Under the pieces are notes generated by a model. That model was not told the DNA's origin, did not search any database, and worked only from the letters and a program-made list of their open reading frames with translations. Shown in pieces: positions 42,414 through 51,192 of a stretch of 64,000 nt of DNA; position 1 is the first letter of the stretch; each line of letters opens with the position of its first letter. The DNA is from DATGKG01 sp963851325 (GTDB lineage Bacteria > Desulfobacterota > Binatia > Binatales > Binataceae): positions 3,596,001 through 3,660,000 of the forward strand of contig CAWKOR010000001.1 in NCBI GenBank assembly GCA_963851325.1, in the 5' to 3' direction. The position numbers and the translations under genes were made by a program.

Positions 42414-44363
42414 ATGAGTTCCCAGGTCACGGTAACTGTGAATGGAGCCACCCGCTCCGTCGAATCCGGCACGCGAATTCGCGACCTGCTGCTGGATGGT
42501 CCGCGCAAGATTCGCGAGATTGTGGCCGCCAAAATCGACGGCAAAGTGGTGGATTTGAGCCTTCCGCTCGAGGCCGATGCGACCGTCGAGCCAATTCCGA
42601 CCGACAGCGCCGAGGGTATCGAGGTGTTGCGGCATTCGACGGCGCATCTGATGGCGATGGCGGTGCAGGCGCTTTACCCCGGCACCGAAGTGACGATCGG
42701 CCCGGTTATCGAGGACGGATTTTTTTACGACTTCGCGCCCAAGACCCCCTTCACGGTCGACGATCTGCCGAAGATCGAAGCCAAAATGAAGGAGTTCGCC
42801 AAGGCCGACCTGCGGGTGTATCGCAGCGTGGTGCCGAAGACCGAGGCGATCGAGAAGTTCCGCGCGCTGGGCGAGAAGTACAAAGTGGAGATCATCGAGG
42901 GGATTCCCGACGACACGGTTTCCATCTACAGCCAGGGCGACTGGATGGATCTGTGCCGCGGGCCGCACGTTCCCTCGACCGGCTACATCAAGGCATTCAA
43001 GCTGACCAGCGTGGCGGGCGCGTACTGGCGCGGCGACGAGCACAACGCGATGCTCAGCCGCATCTACGGGACCTCGTTCCCGAACAAGGAAGCGCTCGAA
43101 GAGCATCTGAAGCTGGTCGAGTTGGCCAAGCAGCGGGACCATCGCAAGCTTGGGCGCGAGATGGGGCTATTTTTCTTCGATCCGATCTCGCCGGGAAGCC
43201 CGTTTTTCCTGCCGCGCGGCGCGACGATTTATAACGAGCTGCTCGCATACGTGCGGCGGCTCTATGCGCGCTACGGATTCACCGAAGTGATCTCGCCGCA
43301 GATTTTCCGCAACGAGCTGTTCAATACCTCGGGCCATTGGGAATTCTTTCGCGACAACATGTTCCTCACCACCGATCCCGACAGCAATCAAGGCAACGTC
43401 GTCGACACCAGCCCCGAAGGATGGCGCGTGGGTTACGGCGTCAAGCCGATGAACTGCCCGGGCCATCACATCATGTATCGCTCGGAGAAGCGCTCCTATC
43501 GCGAGCTGCCGATTCGGTTCGCGGATTTTGGCCGGCTCCATCGCAATGAGCGCTCGGGGACGCTGCACGGACTGGACCGGGTGCGCTCGCTGGTGCAGGA
43601 CGATGCGCATGTCTATTGCACCGAGGACCAGATTGAGTCCGAGGTCGACCTGAACCTGCGGATGGTCAATGACGTCTATTCATCGCTCGGGTTCGAGCAG
43701 GTTGAATTCAAAGTTGCGACGATGCCCGAGCAGCATATGGGCACCGAGGAGCAATGGCGCGCGAACGAGAAGCGGCTGGGCGACTCGCTGTCGCGCAACG
43801 GTTTCAAATGGGAAATCAACCCCGGTGAAGGCGCGTTCTACGGGCCCAAAATAGAAATCTACGTGCCCGATGCGCTCAAGCGTAAGTGGCAGGTCGCAAC
43901 CATCCAACTCGATTATGCAGCCCCCGAGCGATTCGACCTCACCTATACCGCAAGCTCCGGCGCCGAGGAGCGGCCGGTGATAATCCATCGCGCAATCCTC
44001 GGATCATTGGAGCGCTTCATCGGTGTGCTGATTGAGCATACTGGCGGCGTACTGCCCTTTTGGCTCGCTCCCGAGCAGGTACGAGTGCTCTCGCTCAGCG
44101 AAAAAGTCGAGGGTTATGCGAACGAGCTGGCCTTCATGCTCAAACAGGCCGGCTATCGCGCGGCCGCCGACCTCCGCAACGAGAAGTTGGGCTTCAAAGT
44201 TCGTGACGCCGAACTCCAGAAAATCCCGTACATGATTGTGGTCGGCGAGCGCGAGGCTGAGGCGCGTTCGGTATCGGTCCGGCTGCTGCGCGGCAACAAG
44301 AACGAAACGATGTCGATTGAAGGATTGATGGAACGACTCAAAGCTGAGCCGCTCCCTGCATGA
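42414..44363 (+). CDS. thrS: Threonyl-tRNA synthetase
   Basis: A 649-aa class II synthetase of full bacterial length. Domains in order are TGS (residues 1-62), the N2 editing domain with HSTAHLMAMAVQALYP and the conserved H and C of the SAD region (GDWMDLCRGPHVPSTG), the catalytic core with the zinc-binding cysteine in VKPMNCPGHHIMY plus motif 2 (RFADFGRLHRNERSGTLHG), and a C-terminal anticodon-binding domain (EQVRVLSLSEKVEGYANEL). It charges tRNA-Thr. It heads the conserved cluster thrS-infC-rpmI-rplT-pheS-pheT-ihfA. Confidence 0.98.
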   Translation: MSSQVTVTVNGATRSVESGTRIRDLLLDGPRKIREIVAAKIDGKVVDLSLPLEADATVEPIPTDSAEGIEVLRHSTAHLMAMAVQALYPGTEVTIGPVIEDGFFYDFAPKTPFTVDDLPKIEAKMKEFAKADLRVYRSVVPKTEAIEKFRALGEKYKVEIIEGIPDDTVSIYSQGDWMDLCRGPHVPSTGYIKAFKLTSVAGAYWRGDEHNAMLSRIYGTSFPNKEALEEHLKLVELAKQRDHRKLGREMGLFFFDPISPGSPFFLPRGATIYNELLAYVRRLYARYGFTEVISPQIFRNELFNTSGHWEFFRDNMFLTTDPDSNQGNVVDTSPEGWRVGYGVKPMNCPGHHIMYRSEKRSYRELPIRFADFGRLHRNERSGTLHGLDRVRSLVQDDAHVYCTEDQIESEVDLNLRMVNDVYSSLGFEQVEFKVATMPEQHMGTEEQWRANEKRLGDSLSRNGFKWEINPGEGAFYGPKIEIYVPDALKRKWQVATIQLDYAAPERFDLTYTASSGAEERPVIIHRAILGSLERFIGVLIEHTGGVLPFWLAPEQVRVLSLSEKVEGYANELAFMLKQAGYRAAADLRNEKLGFKVRDAELQKIPYMIVVGEREAEARSVSVRLLRGNKNETMSIEGLMERLKAEPLPA

Positions 44364-44390
44364 TGACTGTTACGATGCGGCGATAGCCGC

Positions 44391-44405
44391 AGGAGGTGCG
44401 TTATT
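44391..44405 (+). promoter_or_regulatory. Strong Shine-Dalgarno with AUU start of infC
   Basis: AGGAGG at 44391-44396 is followed by 6 nt and then ATT at 44403-44405, in frame with infC. No ATG, GTG or TTG in this frame lies in a suitable place. The rare AUU start is the known autoregulatory device of infC, because IF3 rejects non-canonical starts and so limits its own synthesis. Confidence 0.85.
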
Positions 44406-44939
44406 CGCCGAGATTTCAGAACCCCGCCATCTAGAGAACCCGCGATCAAGGTCAACAACCAGATCCGCGCCACGGAGGTCCGCGTCATCGATGTCGATGG
44501 CTCGCAAGTCGGCATCCTGCCGCTGCGGGAAGCAATCCGCGTCGCGGAGACCAAGGGGCTGGACCTGGTCGAGGTATCGTCCAACGCGCAGCCGCCGGTA
44601 TGCCGCATCACCGACTTCGACAAGTATCGCTATGCGCAGAAGAAGAAGGCCCATGACTCGAAAAAGGGCTCGACCGCGAGCACCGTCAAGGAAGTGAAGA
44701 TCGGGGCGCGCACCGATACCCACGATGTGGACTTCAAAGTAAAGCACATCAGGCGCTTTGTTGAGGAAGGCAACCGTGTTAAGTTGTCGGTTTCCTTTCG
44801 CGGACGTGAGATTACCCATCCGGAGCTCGGACGCGCCTTGATGGATCGCATCGTTCAGGCGGTGACAGACGTTGCGGCGCCGGAAAGTCTCCCGAGGATG
44901 GAGGGCCGCAACATGTCGGTCCTGCTGACGCCGCGCTAG
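44403..44939 (+). CDS. infC: Translation initiation factor IF-3
   Basis: A 178-aa protein from the AUU at 44403. It keeps 30S subunits apart from 50S and checks start-codon pairing. IKVNNQIRATEVRVIDVDGS is the IF3-N domain, FDKYRYAQKKKAHDSKKGST the basic linker, and VKEVKIGARTDTHDVDFKVK with FRGREITHPELGRALMDRI the C-terminal ribosome-binding domain. It ends PRMEGRNMSVLLTPR. An ORF search that requires ATG/GTG/TTG finds only the last 81 residues. It lies 39 bp after thrS and upstream of rpmI. Confidence 0.96.
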   Translation: MRRDFRTPPSREPAIKVNNQIRATEVRVIDVDGSQVGILPLREAIRVAETKGLDLVEVSSNAQPPVCRITDFDKYRYAQKKKAHDSKKGSTASTVKEVKIGARTDTHDVDFKVKHIRRFVEEGNRVKLSVSFRGREITHPELGRALMDRIVQAVTDVAAPESLPRMEGRNMSVLLTPR

Positions 44940-44967
44940 AAAAATTGCTAAGGAAGGCGGGCCATAC

Positions 44968-45165
44968 ATGCCCAAGATGAAGACCAATCGCGCTGCCGCA
45001 AAGCGCTTCAAGGTTACCGGCACCGGCAAGGTGAAGCACAAAAAGGCCTACGCGCGCCATCATGCGTGGGCCAAGAATCGCAAGCAGAAACGGCATCTGC
45101 GCCAGCAGGGTGTCCTGACCGACGTGCAGGCCGACAAGATTAAGGTGTTGATCCCGTACCGGTAA
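44968..45165 (+). CDS. rpmI: 50S ribosomal protein L35
   Basis: A 65-aa very basic protein, MPKMKTNRAAAKRFKVTGTG at the start, followed by KVKHKKAYARHHAWAKNRKQ and ending KIKVLIPYR. This matches L35 in length and sequence throughout. It is the second of the IF3-L35-L20 trio. An AAGGAGG-like ribosome-binding site (AAGGAAGGCGG) lies upstream. Regulation by binding of L20 to the leader is known in other bacteria but is not visible here. Confidence 0.97.
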   Translation: MPKMKTNRAAAKRFKVTGTGKVKHKKAYARHHAWAKNRKQKRHLRQQGVLTDVQADKIKVLIPYR

Positions 45166-45213
45166 ATTCACGTATACTTTTCGTTGCGAATTTAGAACAA
45201 GGAAGCTCTACCG

Positions 45214-45582
45214 ATGCCTCGCGCAAAAGGCGGACCCAAAACCCGCCGCCGCCACAAACGACAGCTCGAGTTCGCCTCCGGATTCGTCGGAGGACGAGGA
45301 CTTTATAAACAGGCCCGCAATACCTTCGAAAAGGGCCTGACCTACGCCTATCGCGATCGCAAGCAGAACAAGCGCGAATATCGCACCCTCTGGATCGCCA
45401 GGATCAATGCGCTCACGCGCGAGTTCGGCATGTCCTACAGCCGTTTCATCGACGGGCTGAACAAGGCCGGCGTCGAGATCGATCGCAAGATTCTGGCGGC
45501 GTTGGCACTGGAGCGCGATAGTTTGTTTACCGAGCTGGTGCGCATCGCGAAGGATGCGCTCGGCTTGAAAGAAGCGGCCTGA
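45214..45582 (+). CDS. rplT: 50S ribosomal protein L20
   Basis: A 122-aa basic protein that binds 23S rRNA early in 50S assembly. MPRAKGGPKTRRRHKRQLEF starts the long N-terminal extension, and GFVGGRGLYKQARNTFEKGL with YRDRKQNKREYRTLWIARIN is the core. INALTREFGMSYSRFIDGLN is the C-terminal domain. AAGGAAGC precedes the ATG. The gene ends before a clear terminator hairpin at 45611, so transcription into pheST may be partly separate. Confidence 0.97.
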   Translation: MPRAKGGPKTRRRHKRQLEFASGFVGGRGLYKQARNTFEKGLTYAYRDRKQNKREYRTLWIARINALTREFGMSYSRFIDGLNKAGVEIDRKILAALALERDSLFTELVRIAKDALGLKEAA

Positions 45583-45610
45583 GCAAAGCTCCTTCGGATA
45601 CGCACCATGA

Positions 45611-45643
45611 AACCATGTGGGCTCGATGCCACATGGTTTTTTG
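45611..45643 (+). terminator. Intrinsic terminator after rplT
   Basis: AACCATGTGG (45611-45620) pairs perfectly with CCACATGGTT (45629-45638) around an 8-nt loop, followed at once by a T-rich tract (TTTTTTGTTT). This is a textbook rho-independent terminator or attenuator between rplT and pheS. In enterics this gap holds the pheM leader with attenuation, but no short Phe-rich leader peptide is evident here. Confidence 0.85.
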
Positions 45644-45797
45644 TTTGATAAACGCGGAACGCGGTCATTATAAACCTCCCCCGCGTCGACGGCGGAACCC
45701 TTCGACGCACACTGGGAGAGGACGATCGGCGCTACGATTCGTAGCGCCAATCGGGTGAGGGTGCTTCGAGCGCCACGACCTTCTGGAGATAACCCGA

Positions 45798-46847
45798 GTG
45801 CGACAACAACTCGAAGAAATCAGAATTCGCGCGATGACCGAACTGTCCGATCGCGCCACCGACGAGCAAATCGAAGCGGTCCGCGTCCGCGTCCTCGGCC
45901 GCTCCGGCGAGCTAACCGAGATCATGCGCGGGATGCGCAATGTCCCCAATGAAGAGCGCCCCGCGATGGGCCAGCTCATCAATCAGATCAAGCGCGAAGT
46001 CGAAGAGCGCATCGAGCATCTCAAGGACACGCTCAAGCGCGCAGAACTGGAGCGCTCGCTCTCCGAGGCACGCCTCGATGTGACGCTGCCGGGCATGCGG
46101 ATTCCTCGTGGGCGCATTCACCCGGTCACCCAGATGCGCGAACGGATGCTCGATATCTTCGTTTCGATGGGATTCGAAGTTGAAATGACGCAAGACATCG
46201 AGGACGACTTCCACAACTTCCAGGCGCTGAACTTCCCGCCCGACCATCCCGCGCGCGAGATGCAGGACACTTTCACTGTCGATGGCGGCTTGCTGCTGCG
46301 CTCGCATACCTCCAACGGACAGGTGCGCGTGATGGAGAAGCGCAAGCCGCCGCTCGCGGTCGTGTGTCCGGGTCGCTGCTATCGGCGCGACGAAGTCTCG
46401 GTGCGCGGGCTGCCGATGTTCACCCAAATCGAAGGCTTCATGGTCGATGAGACCGGCAAGGTGACGATGGCGCATCTCAAGGGCGTCCTGACCAATTTCA
46501 TCCGCGCGCTGTTCGGATCCGACATAGCAGTGCGCTTTCGCTCCAGCTACTTCCCCTTTACCGAGCCGAGCGTCGAGGTCGACATGAGTTGCATCCTGTG
46601 CAAGGGCGCGGGCTGCCGCGTATGCAAGCATACCGGATGGACCGAAATCCTCGGCGCCGGAATGATTCATCCGAACGTGCTGCGCGCGGTTAAACTCGAT
46701 CCCGACGCATACCAGGGTTTCGCCTTCGGGTTCGGCGTCGAGCGTCCGGCGCTGCTGAAACTTGGCGTAAACGATATGCGGCTGTTCATTGAAAATGACA
46801 TCCGCTTCCTGAATCAGTTCCCGGCCCTCAGTGGAGGCGCCCAATGA
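45798..46847 (+). CDS. pheS: Phenylalanyl-tRNA synthetase alpha subunit
   Basis: A 349-aa class II catalytic subunit with a GTG start. An N-terminal coiled coil binds tRNA (~1-85), and the core has PGMRIPRGRIHPVTQMRERM, QDIEDDFHNFQALNFPPDHP and RSHTSNGQVRVMEKRKPPLA as motif 1/2 regions, then motif 3 in AFGFGVERPALLKLGVNDMR. A four-cysteine insertion, CILCKGAGCRVCKHTG, could bind zinc, as in several deep-branching bacteria. GLPMFTQIEGFMVDE replaces the common FHQ.EG block. It overlaps pheT by 4 bp (ATGA). Confidence 0.97.
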   Translation: MRQQLEEIRIRAMTELSDRATDEQIEAVRVRVLGRSGELTEIMRGMRNVPNEERPAMGQLINQIKREVEERIEHLKDTLKRAELERSLSEARLDVTLPGMRIPRGRIHPVTQMRERMLDIFVSMGFEVEMTQDIEDDFHNFQALNFPPDHPAREMQDTFTVDGGLLLRSHTSNGQVRVMEKRKPPLAVVCPGRCYRRDEVSVRGLPMFTQIEGFMVDETGKVTMAHLKGVLTNFIRALFGSDIAVRFRSSYFPFTEPSVEVDMSCILCKGAGCRVCKHTGWTEILGAGMIHPNVLRAVKLDPDAYQGFAFGFGVERPALLKLGVNDMRLFIENDIRFLNQFPALSGGAQ

Positions 46848-49312
46848 AACTCCCGCTCAAATGGTTGCGCGAATTCGTCGGTGTCGATGCGAGCGTCGAA
46901 GAAATTTCGCGCCGCCTCAGCGTCGCCGGCCTCGAGGTTGAGAACATTGAGCGCCTTACGCCGAACTTCGAGGGTGTGACCATCGCGCGGGTGCTCAACG
47001 TCCAGAAGCATCCGAATGCCGACCGCTTGCACCTGTGCCAGGTTGACAATGGATCGGAGAAGTTCAGCATCGTGTGCGGCGCCCCCAACGTGCAGGCCGG
47101 CATGACGGCCGCCCTCGCAAACGTGGGCGCGCGCTTGGCCGGCGCCGACAAGGGAATGCATGGCGACGGACCGCAACGCCTCGAAACGGTGCCGCCGCTG
47201 CAAGCCGCCGTGATCCGCGGCGTGCGTTCCGAGGGCATGCTCTGCTCGGAACGCGAACTGGGCCTTTCCACCGAACACGCGGGAATCCTGTCGCTTCCGC
47301 TCGATGCGCCGATCGGGATGCCGCTCGCCGACTACCTCGGTCTGGATGAAACTGTCTTCAACGTCGCGGTGCTCCCCAATCGTGGCGATTGCCTCTCGAT
47401 TCTGGGGCTCGCGCGCGAGGTCTCGGCGCTCTTCGACATCCGCCTCATCCTGCCCCGGCTCAGGACCCTCAAGATCGATCGGCGCGATGCCGCACACGGA
47501 CCCGACGTTTTCGCGGTCGAGATAACGGCGCCCGACCTGTGTCCGCGGTACGCCGCACTTAAGATGAAAGGCATCAAGATTGGTCCGTCGCCGGCATGGA
47601 TGAAGCGGCGCCTCGAGCTCTGCGGCACGCGCTCGATCAACAATGTTGTCGATGCGACCAACTATGTGATGCTCGAACTTGGCCAGCCGCTCCACGCTTT
47701 CGATCTGGCGAAAATCTCAGGCGGCAAAATCATCGTGCGGCGGGCCGGCGATGATCGCGAGTTCGTAACCCTCGACAATGAGAAACGCGCGCTGGCGCCG
47801 GACGATCTTTTGATCGCCGACGCGGAAAAGGCGCTCGCGATCGCAGGGATTATGGGCGGGCTGAATTCCGAGGTGAGCGATTCCACCACCAACATCCTGC
47901 TCGAGAGCGCCTACTTCGAGCCGATGACGGTGGCGCGCACCGCGCGCCGGCTCGGTCTTCGCAGCGAGGCGAGTTATCGCTTCGAGCGCGGCATCGATCG
48001 GATGGGGCAGGCTGCGGCGCTCTTCCGCGTCGCGGATCTCCTGCGCCAAACTGCCGCCGCTCGCGAGGACGGCCCGGTCATCGATTACGATGTTCGTCCG
48101 GCGACGCCTCGCGAGATCACCCTCGATCCGAAGAAGCTCGCGGCACTGCTCGGCGTGGAGATTCCGGCGCCCGAAGTGCGGCGGCGCCTGCTTGCCCTCG
48201 GCGCCACGGTCAAGAAAAGCGCACAGGGGAAAAATCTGCTGAGCGTTACGCCGCCACCGTATCGATCGGATCTCAATGAGCCCGCCGACCTGGCCGAGGA
48301 AGTTGCAAGGCTGACCGGCCTCGAGGACGTGCCGGCTGAGTTGCCGGACCGCCAGTTCGCGTATGCGCCGCCCAATCGTGAGCGCGAATTTTTCCGCGGC
48401 GCGCGCGAAATCGTACAGGGCGCGGGTTTCAACGAAATGGATACGCTCGCGTTCACCACTCCATCGGACAACGACAAGTTTCAGGGCATCGCGTCGGGAG
48501 AGCCGATTCGGGTGCAGAATCCGCTCTCCGAGGAACTCCGCCAGATGCGCCGCTCGCTGGTGCCGGCGCTGATCGAGGCGCTTCGTTTCAACCTCAACCG
48601 GCAGGCCCAGAATTTTCACGCTTTCGAAATCGCAAAGGTTTACTCGCTCGAAGAGGGGGCACCGGTCGAGCGAGTCGCGCTCGCGGCGCTCAGCTACGGC
48701 GACTACGCACTTGTGGAAGTAGGCAGGCCCGCGATCAAAGCGAATTTCTTCACGATGAAGGGCGTGCTGGAAGTTTTCCTGGGCGCATTGGGTCTCACCG
48801 AGCGCGTCCGCTACCAGCCACCCAGCGACGGAGGGCTCAGGTTTCTTCATCCGGGCCGGAGCGCGCAGGTCATCCTCGACGATGCCATCATCGGCTACCT
48901 TGGCGAATTGCATCCGCGCGACGCGATGGAGCGCGATTTGAGCGAGCCCTGTGTGGTCTGCGAACTTGACTTGGAAAAACTCAAAGCCTATGGTTTCACG
49001 CCGCGCGCAGCGATCGAACCGCCGCCGCGTTTTCCGGCGGTGCGACGCGATCTGGCCTTGGTGATTGACCGCGAGTTTCCAGCCGCCGCGATTGTCAAGA
49101 CGGTTCGGGAGTTCGGCGGCGAGCTGGTTGAAGACGTGGCCGTGTTCGATGCGTACGAGGGACAGTCGGTAGCTTCGGGGAAAAAGAGTGTCGCGCTGGC
49201 TCTGACATACAGGGCAAAAGATCGCACGCTTACAGATGAGGAGGTAAATCGCGTTCACACAGCCTTGGTCGAAGCTGCGCGGGCGAGATTGGGGGCGGAG
49301 CTGAGGCAGTAG
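46844..49312 (+). CDS. pheT: Phenylalanyl-tRNA synthetase beta subunit
   Basis: An 822-aa tRNA-binding and editing subunit. Domains in order are the EMAP-like tRNA-binding domain (VLNVQKHPNADRLHLCQVDN), the B3/B4 editing domain (SINNVVDATNYVMLELGQPL), the B5 domains (PREITLDPKKLAALLGVEIP), a class II-like core (FNEMDTLAFTTPSDNDKFQG), and the C-terminal FDX-ACB anticodon domain (FPAVRRDLALVIDREFPAAA). The length is the usual bacterial one. It works as a heterotetramer with PheS. Confidence 0.97.
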   Translation: MKLPLKWLREFVGVDASVEEISRRLSVAGLEVENIERLTPNFEGVTIARVLNVQKHPNADRLHLCQVDNGSEKFSIVCGAPNVQAGMTAALANVGARLAGADKGMHGDGPQRLETVPPLQAAVIRGVRSEGMLCSERELGLSTEHAGILSLPLDAPIGMPLADYLGLDETVFNVAVLPNRGDCLSILGLAREVSALFDIRLILPRLRTLKIDRRDAAHGPDVFAVEITAPDLCPRYAALKMKGIKIGPSPAWMKRRLELCGTRSINNVVDATNYVMLELGQPLHAFDLAKISGGKIIVRRAGDDREFVTLDNEKRALAPDDLLIADAEKALAIAGIMGGLNSEVSDSTTNILLESAYFEPMTVARTARRLGLRSEASYRFERGIDRMGQAAALFRVADLLRQTAAAREDGPVIDYDVRPATPREITLDPKKLAALLGVEIPAPEVRRRLLALGATVKKSAQGKNLLSVTPPPYRSDLNEPADLAEEVARLTGLEDVPAELPDRQFAYAPPNREREFFRGAREIVQGAGFNEMDTLAFTTPSDNDKFQGIASGEPIRVQNPLSEELRQMRRSLVPALIEALRFNLNRQAQNFHAFEIAKVYSLEEGAPVERVALAALSYGDYALVEVGRPAIKANFFTMKGVLEVFLGALGLTERVRYQPPSDGGLRFLHPGRSAQVILDDAIIGYLGELHPRDAMERDLSEPCVVCELDLEKLKAYGFTPRAAIEPPPRFPAVRRDLALVIDREFPAAAIVKTVREFGGELVEDVAVFDAYEGQSVASGKKSVALALTYRAKDRTLTDEEVNRVHTALVEAARARLGAELRQ

Positions 49313-49363
49313 AGTAGGCGTGCTCATAACGGCGGTTTAAGTGGGGCAACTACGCCGCAGAGC

Positions 49364-49657
49364 ATGACCAAAGCCGTTCTCGTAGACCTCATCTACGAGC
49401 GGGTGGGCTATCCTAAAAAGGAAGCCGGTCGGGTCGTCGACGAAGTCTTCGCGATTATTCGCGATGGCTTGTGCGCGGGCGGCAAGGTCAAGATTTCGGG
49501 CTTCGGCAGCTTTATGGTAAATCATAAGAAATCGCGCCGCGGCCGCAATCCTCAGACCGGGGAACCCATCACCATTGATTCGCGGCGGGTGCTTACGTTT
49601 AAGGCCAGCGAGGTGCTCAAGGAGCTGGTCAACAACGGCAAGAAGCCGCGCTCATGA
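49364..49657 (+). CDS. ihfA: Integration host factor alpha-like DNA-bending protein
   Basis: A 97-aa HU/IHF protein. TKAVLVDLIYERVGYPKKEA forms the N-terminal helices, and FGSFMVNHKKSRRGRNPQTG with EPITIDSRRVLTFKASEVLK includes the beta arms and the Pro in RNPQTGEPI that intercalates into DNA. The position after pheT is the classic ihfA locus in proteobacteria and deltaproteobacteria, which supports IHF alpha over HU. It overlaps the MerR gene (ATGA). It would support sigma-54 activation by the NtrC-type regulator. Confidence 0.93.
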   Translation: MTKAVLVDLIYERVGYPKKEAGRVVDEVFAIIRDGLCAGGKVKISGFGSFMVNHKKSRRGRNPQTGEPITIDSRRVLTFKASEVLKELVNNGKKPRS

Positions 49658-50100
49658 ATCGAACCAGTCGTCGCGCAGACAAAACCGAACCCAGAAAGCC
49701 CAAGGCCATCGGTACCGATTCGTCAGGCGATGAGCGCGGTTTAAAAATCGGCGAGGCGGCCAAGGTAATCGGCGTCGAGGCCTACGTGCTGCGCTTCTGG
49801 GAAACCCAGTTCCAGATTCTCAAGCCCAAACACGCCCGCTCCAAGCATCGCTTCTACCAGCCACGCGACATCGAGACCCTGAAGCTGATCAAGCGCCTGC
49901 TGCATCAGGAAGGCTTCACGATTGCAGGCGCCAACAAGTACATCCGCGAAAACGGCATCGACCCTTCCAATATCGATAGCGCCTCGGCAAAGACCCCCGA
50001 CGCGCCGCCGAGCAAGCCTGCCGCAGCCAACAGCGATGCCCGCCGTGCGCTGGCCGAAGTGCGCCGCGACCTTGAAAGCATCCACAAGCTGCTGGGGTAA
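49654..50100 (+). CDS. MerR-family transcriptional regulator
   Basis: A 148-aa protein whose ATG overlaps ihfA. After a basic N-terminal tail, the winged helix is LKIGEAAKVIGVEAYVLRFW, with ETQFQILKPKHARSKHRFYQ as wing and RDIETLKLIKRLLHQEGFTI as the linker helices. The C-terminal part is short with no cysteine sensor motif, so it is not a metal- or redox-type MerR. A MerR gene just after ihfA is a conserved neighbourhood in alpha- and deltaproteobacteria. A helical tail (RRALAEVRRDLESIHKLLG) probably dimerises. Targets unknown. Confidence 0.93.
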   Translation: MNRTSRRADKTEPRKPKAIGTDSSGDERGLKIGEAAKVIGVEAYVLRFWETQFQILKPKHARSKHRFYQPRDIETLKLIKRLLHQEGFTIAGANKYIRENGIDPSNIDSASAKTPDAPPSKPAAANSDARRALAEVRRDLESIHKLLG

Positions 50101-50114
50101 CGACTGATCCGCGC

Positions 50115-50441
50115 TTGGTCGGCACTCCGAACGCTGGCGCCAGTGCGGGGATCGTTACCGCGGCGGCGACCGCAGAGATGGCGATCGGCCGCAAGATTTG
50201 GGGCATCGGGGAACAGCCGGGCATCTGGTCCGGCGACATCAATAGCGAGCACAATTCACAATTCATCGCTGATCCGTACAGCTTCAGCCACATCACCCAC
50301 GGAATCTTCCTTTATGGGCTCTTGCGGCTCATCGGACGCAATCTTCCGGTCCGTGTGCGTGCGCTGCTCGTCCTCGCGCTCGAGGCGGGATGGGAGGTGC
50401 TCGAAAACACCGATTTCGTGATCAATCACGGCGGTTCCTGA
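50115..50441 (+). pseudogene. Truncated DUF2585 (UPF0314) membrane-protein remnant
   Basis: The frame (TTG start) holds the diagnostic middle of DUF2585: WSGDINSEHNSQFIADPYSF, SHITHGIFLYGLLRLIGRN and LALEAGWEVLENTDFVIN. Intact members are ~180-200 aa with a further YYGDSVVNS block and two more helices, but here the frame ends directly after VINHGGS. The first membrane helix is also mostly missing. No continuation is found in other frames up to 50500. It looks like a gene cut at both ends by rearrangement rather than a simple frameshift. Confidence 0.7.
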
Positions 50442-50454
50442 TCAAACAGCGCCC

Positions 50455-50919
50455 TTGAACCGGCACGGCGTGCCCGACTTTGCTGGGAAGCAGATACATG
50501 GTGTTACAGCATTAGGACAGACGGGGCGTGTGGACAGCTACAAGGAGGCGCTCTTCTATGTGGTGTCGCGTTTGAAGGCACAACACCCTAACTTCGACAC
50601 CACTGCTCCCAATGTTCACGGACGCTTCCCATATTTTTCCTTGAATTCAGAAGATCTGCGAAGACCCAAGGCCCTCCATGGAAGCAAGCTGTTTGTCGAG
50701 ACCAATGTCGGGTCCAACCGCATCTGGGAAATTTGCCGCGACCTTGTCCGAGTCTTCGGTCACAATCCTGATGATCCTTCAGTCCTCGGGTTTGAACGTC
50801 GAACCAACGCGAACGCGCGCACCGAAGGGGAGCCGCAGGCGCCCAGTCGCCGTCGCGGGCTCTTGGTAAGACGACTTGGTAGGTCGAGACTAAACTTAAT
50901 GGACACCACGATTCTCTGA
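50455..50919 (+). CDS. Hypothetical protein or gene fragment
   Basis: An open frame of 154 aa from a TTG, directly after the DUF2585 remnant. Blocks such as SYKEALFYVVSRLKAQHPNF and KLFVETNVGSNRIWEICRDL look like real folded protein, but the ends do not (the C-terminal ~40 residues are Arg-rich). I do not recognise the family. It may be an internal fragment of a larger gene joined here by the same event that truncated DUF2585. No ribosome-binding site is clear. Confidence 0.4.
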   Translation: MNRHGVPDFAGKQIHGVTALGQTGRVDSYKEALFYVVSRLKAQHPNFDTTAPNVHGRFPYFSLNSEDLRRPKALHGSKLFVETNVGSNRIWEICRDLVRVFGHNPDDPSVLGFERRTNANARTEGEPQAPSRRRGLLVRRLGRSRLNLMDTTIL

Positions 50920-51000
50920 TGTTTTAGTCTGGGACCGACAGCAATCGGGGCTGGGGCTATTCGCTTGCTGTCCTGCGGTCACCTTTGCTACGAGGCCGAG

Positions 51001-51192
51001 ATGCGCCTGCTAATCGCGTTTCTCCTGCCGTGGCTGACGTTCTTTACCATCGGCCGTCCGATCAGCGGAATCGTTTGCCTGGTATTGCAGTTGACTCTGA
51101 TCGGCTGGATACCGGCGACCATCTGGGCAGTTTATGCGCTAAGCCAGTACAAGACCGACCAGAAAATCGAAAACGCTCTCGGCCATCGATAG
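51001..51192 (+). CDS. YqaE/Pmp3-family small membrane protein
   Basis: A 63-aa two-helix protein from the ATG at 51001. LLIAFLLPWLTFFTIGRPIS and GIVCLVLQLTLIGWIPATIW follow the YqaE/Pmp3 (UPF0057) pattern, where a Pro in the first helix and a GW/GYIPG turn in the second are conserved, ending in AVYALSQYK. Members are linked to membrane potential and salt or cold stress. A GAGGCCGAG purine stretch precedes the start. It stands alone between gene remnants and a 0.7-kb gap. Confidence 0.8.
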   Translation: MRLLIAFLLPWLTFFTIGRPISGIVCLVLQLTLIGWIPATIWAVYALSQYKTDQKIENALGHR

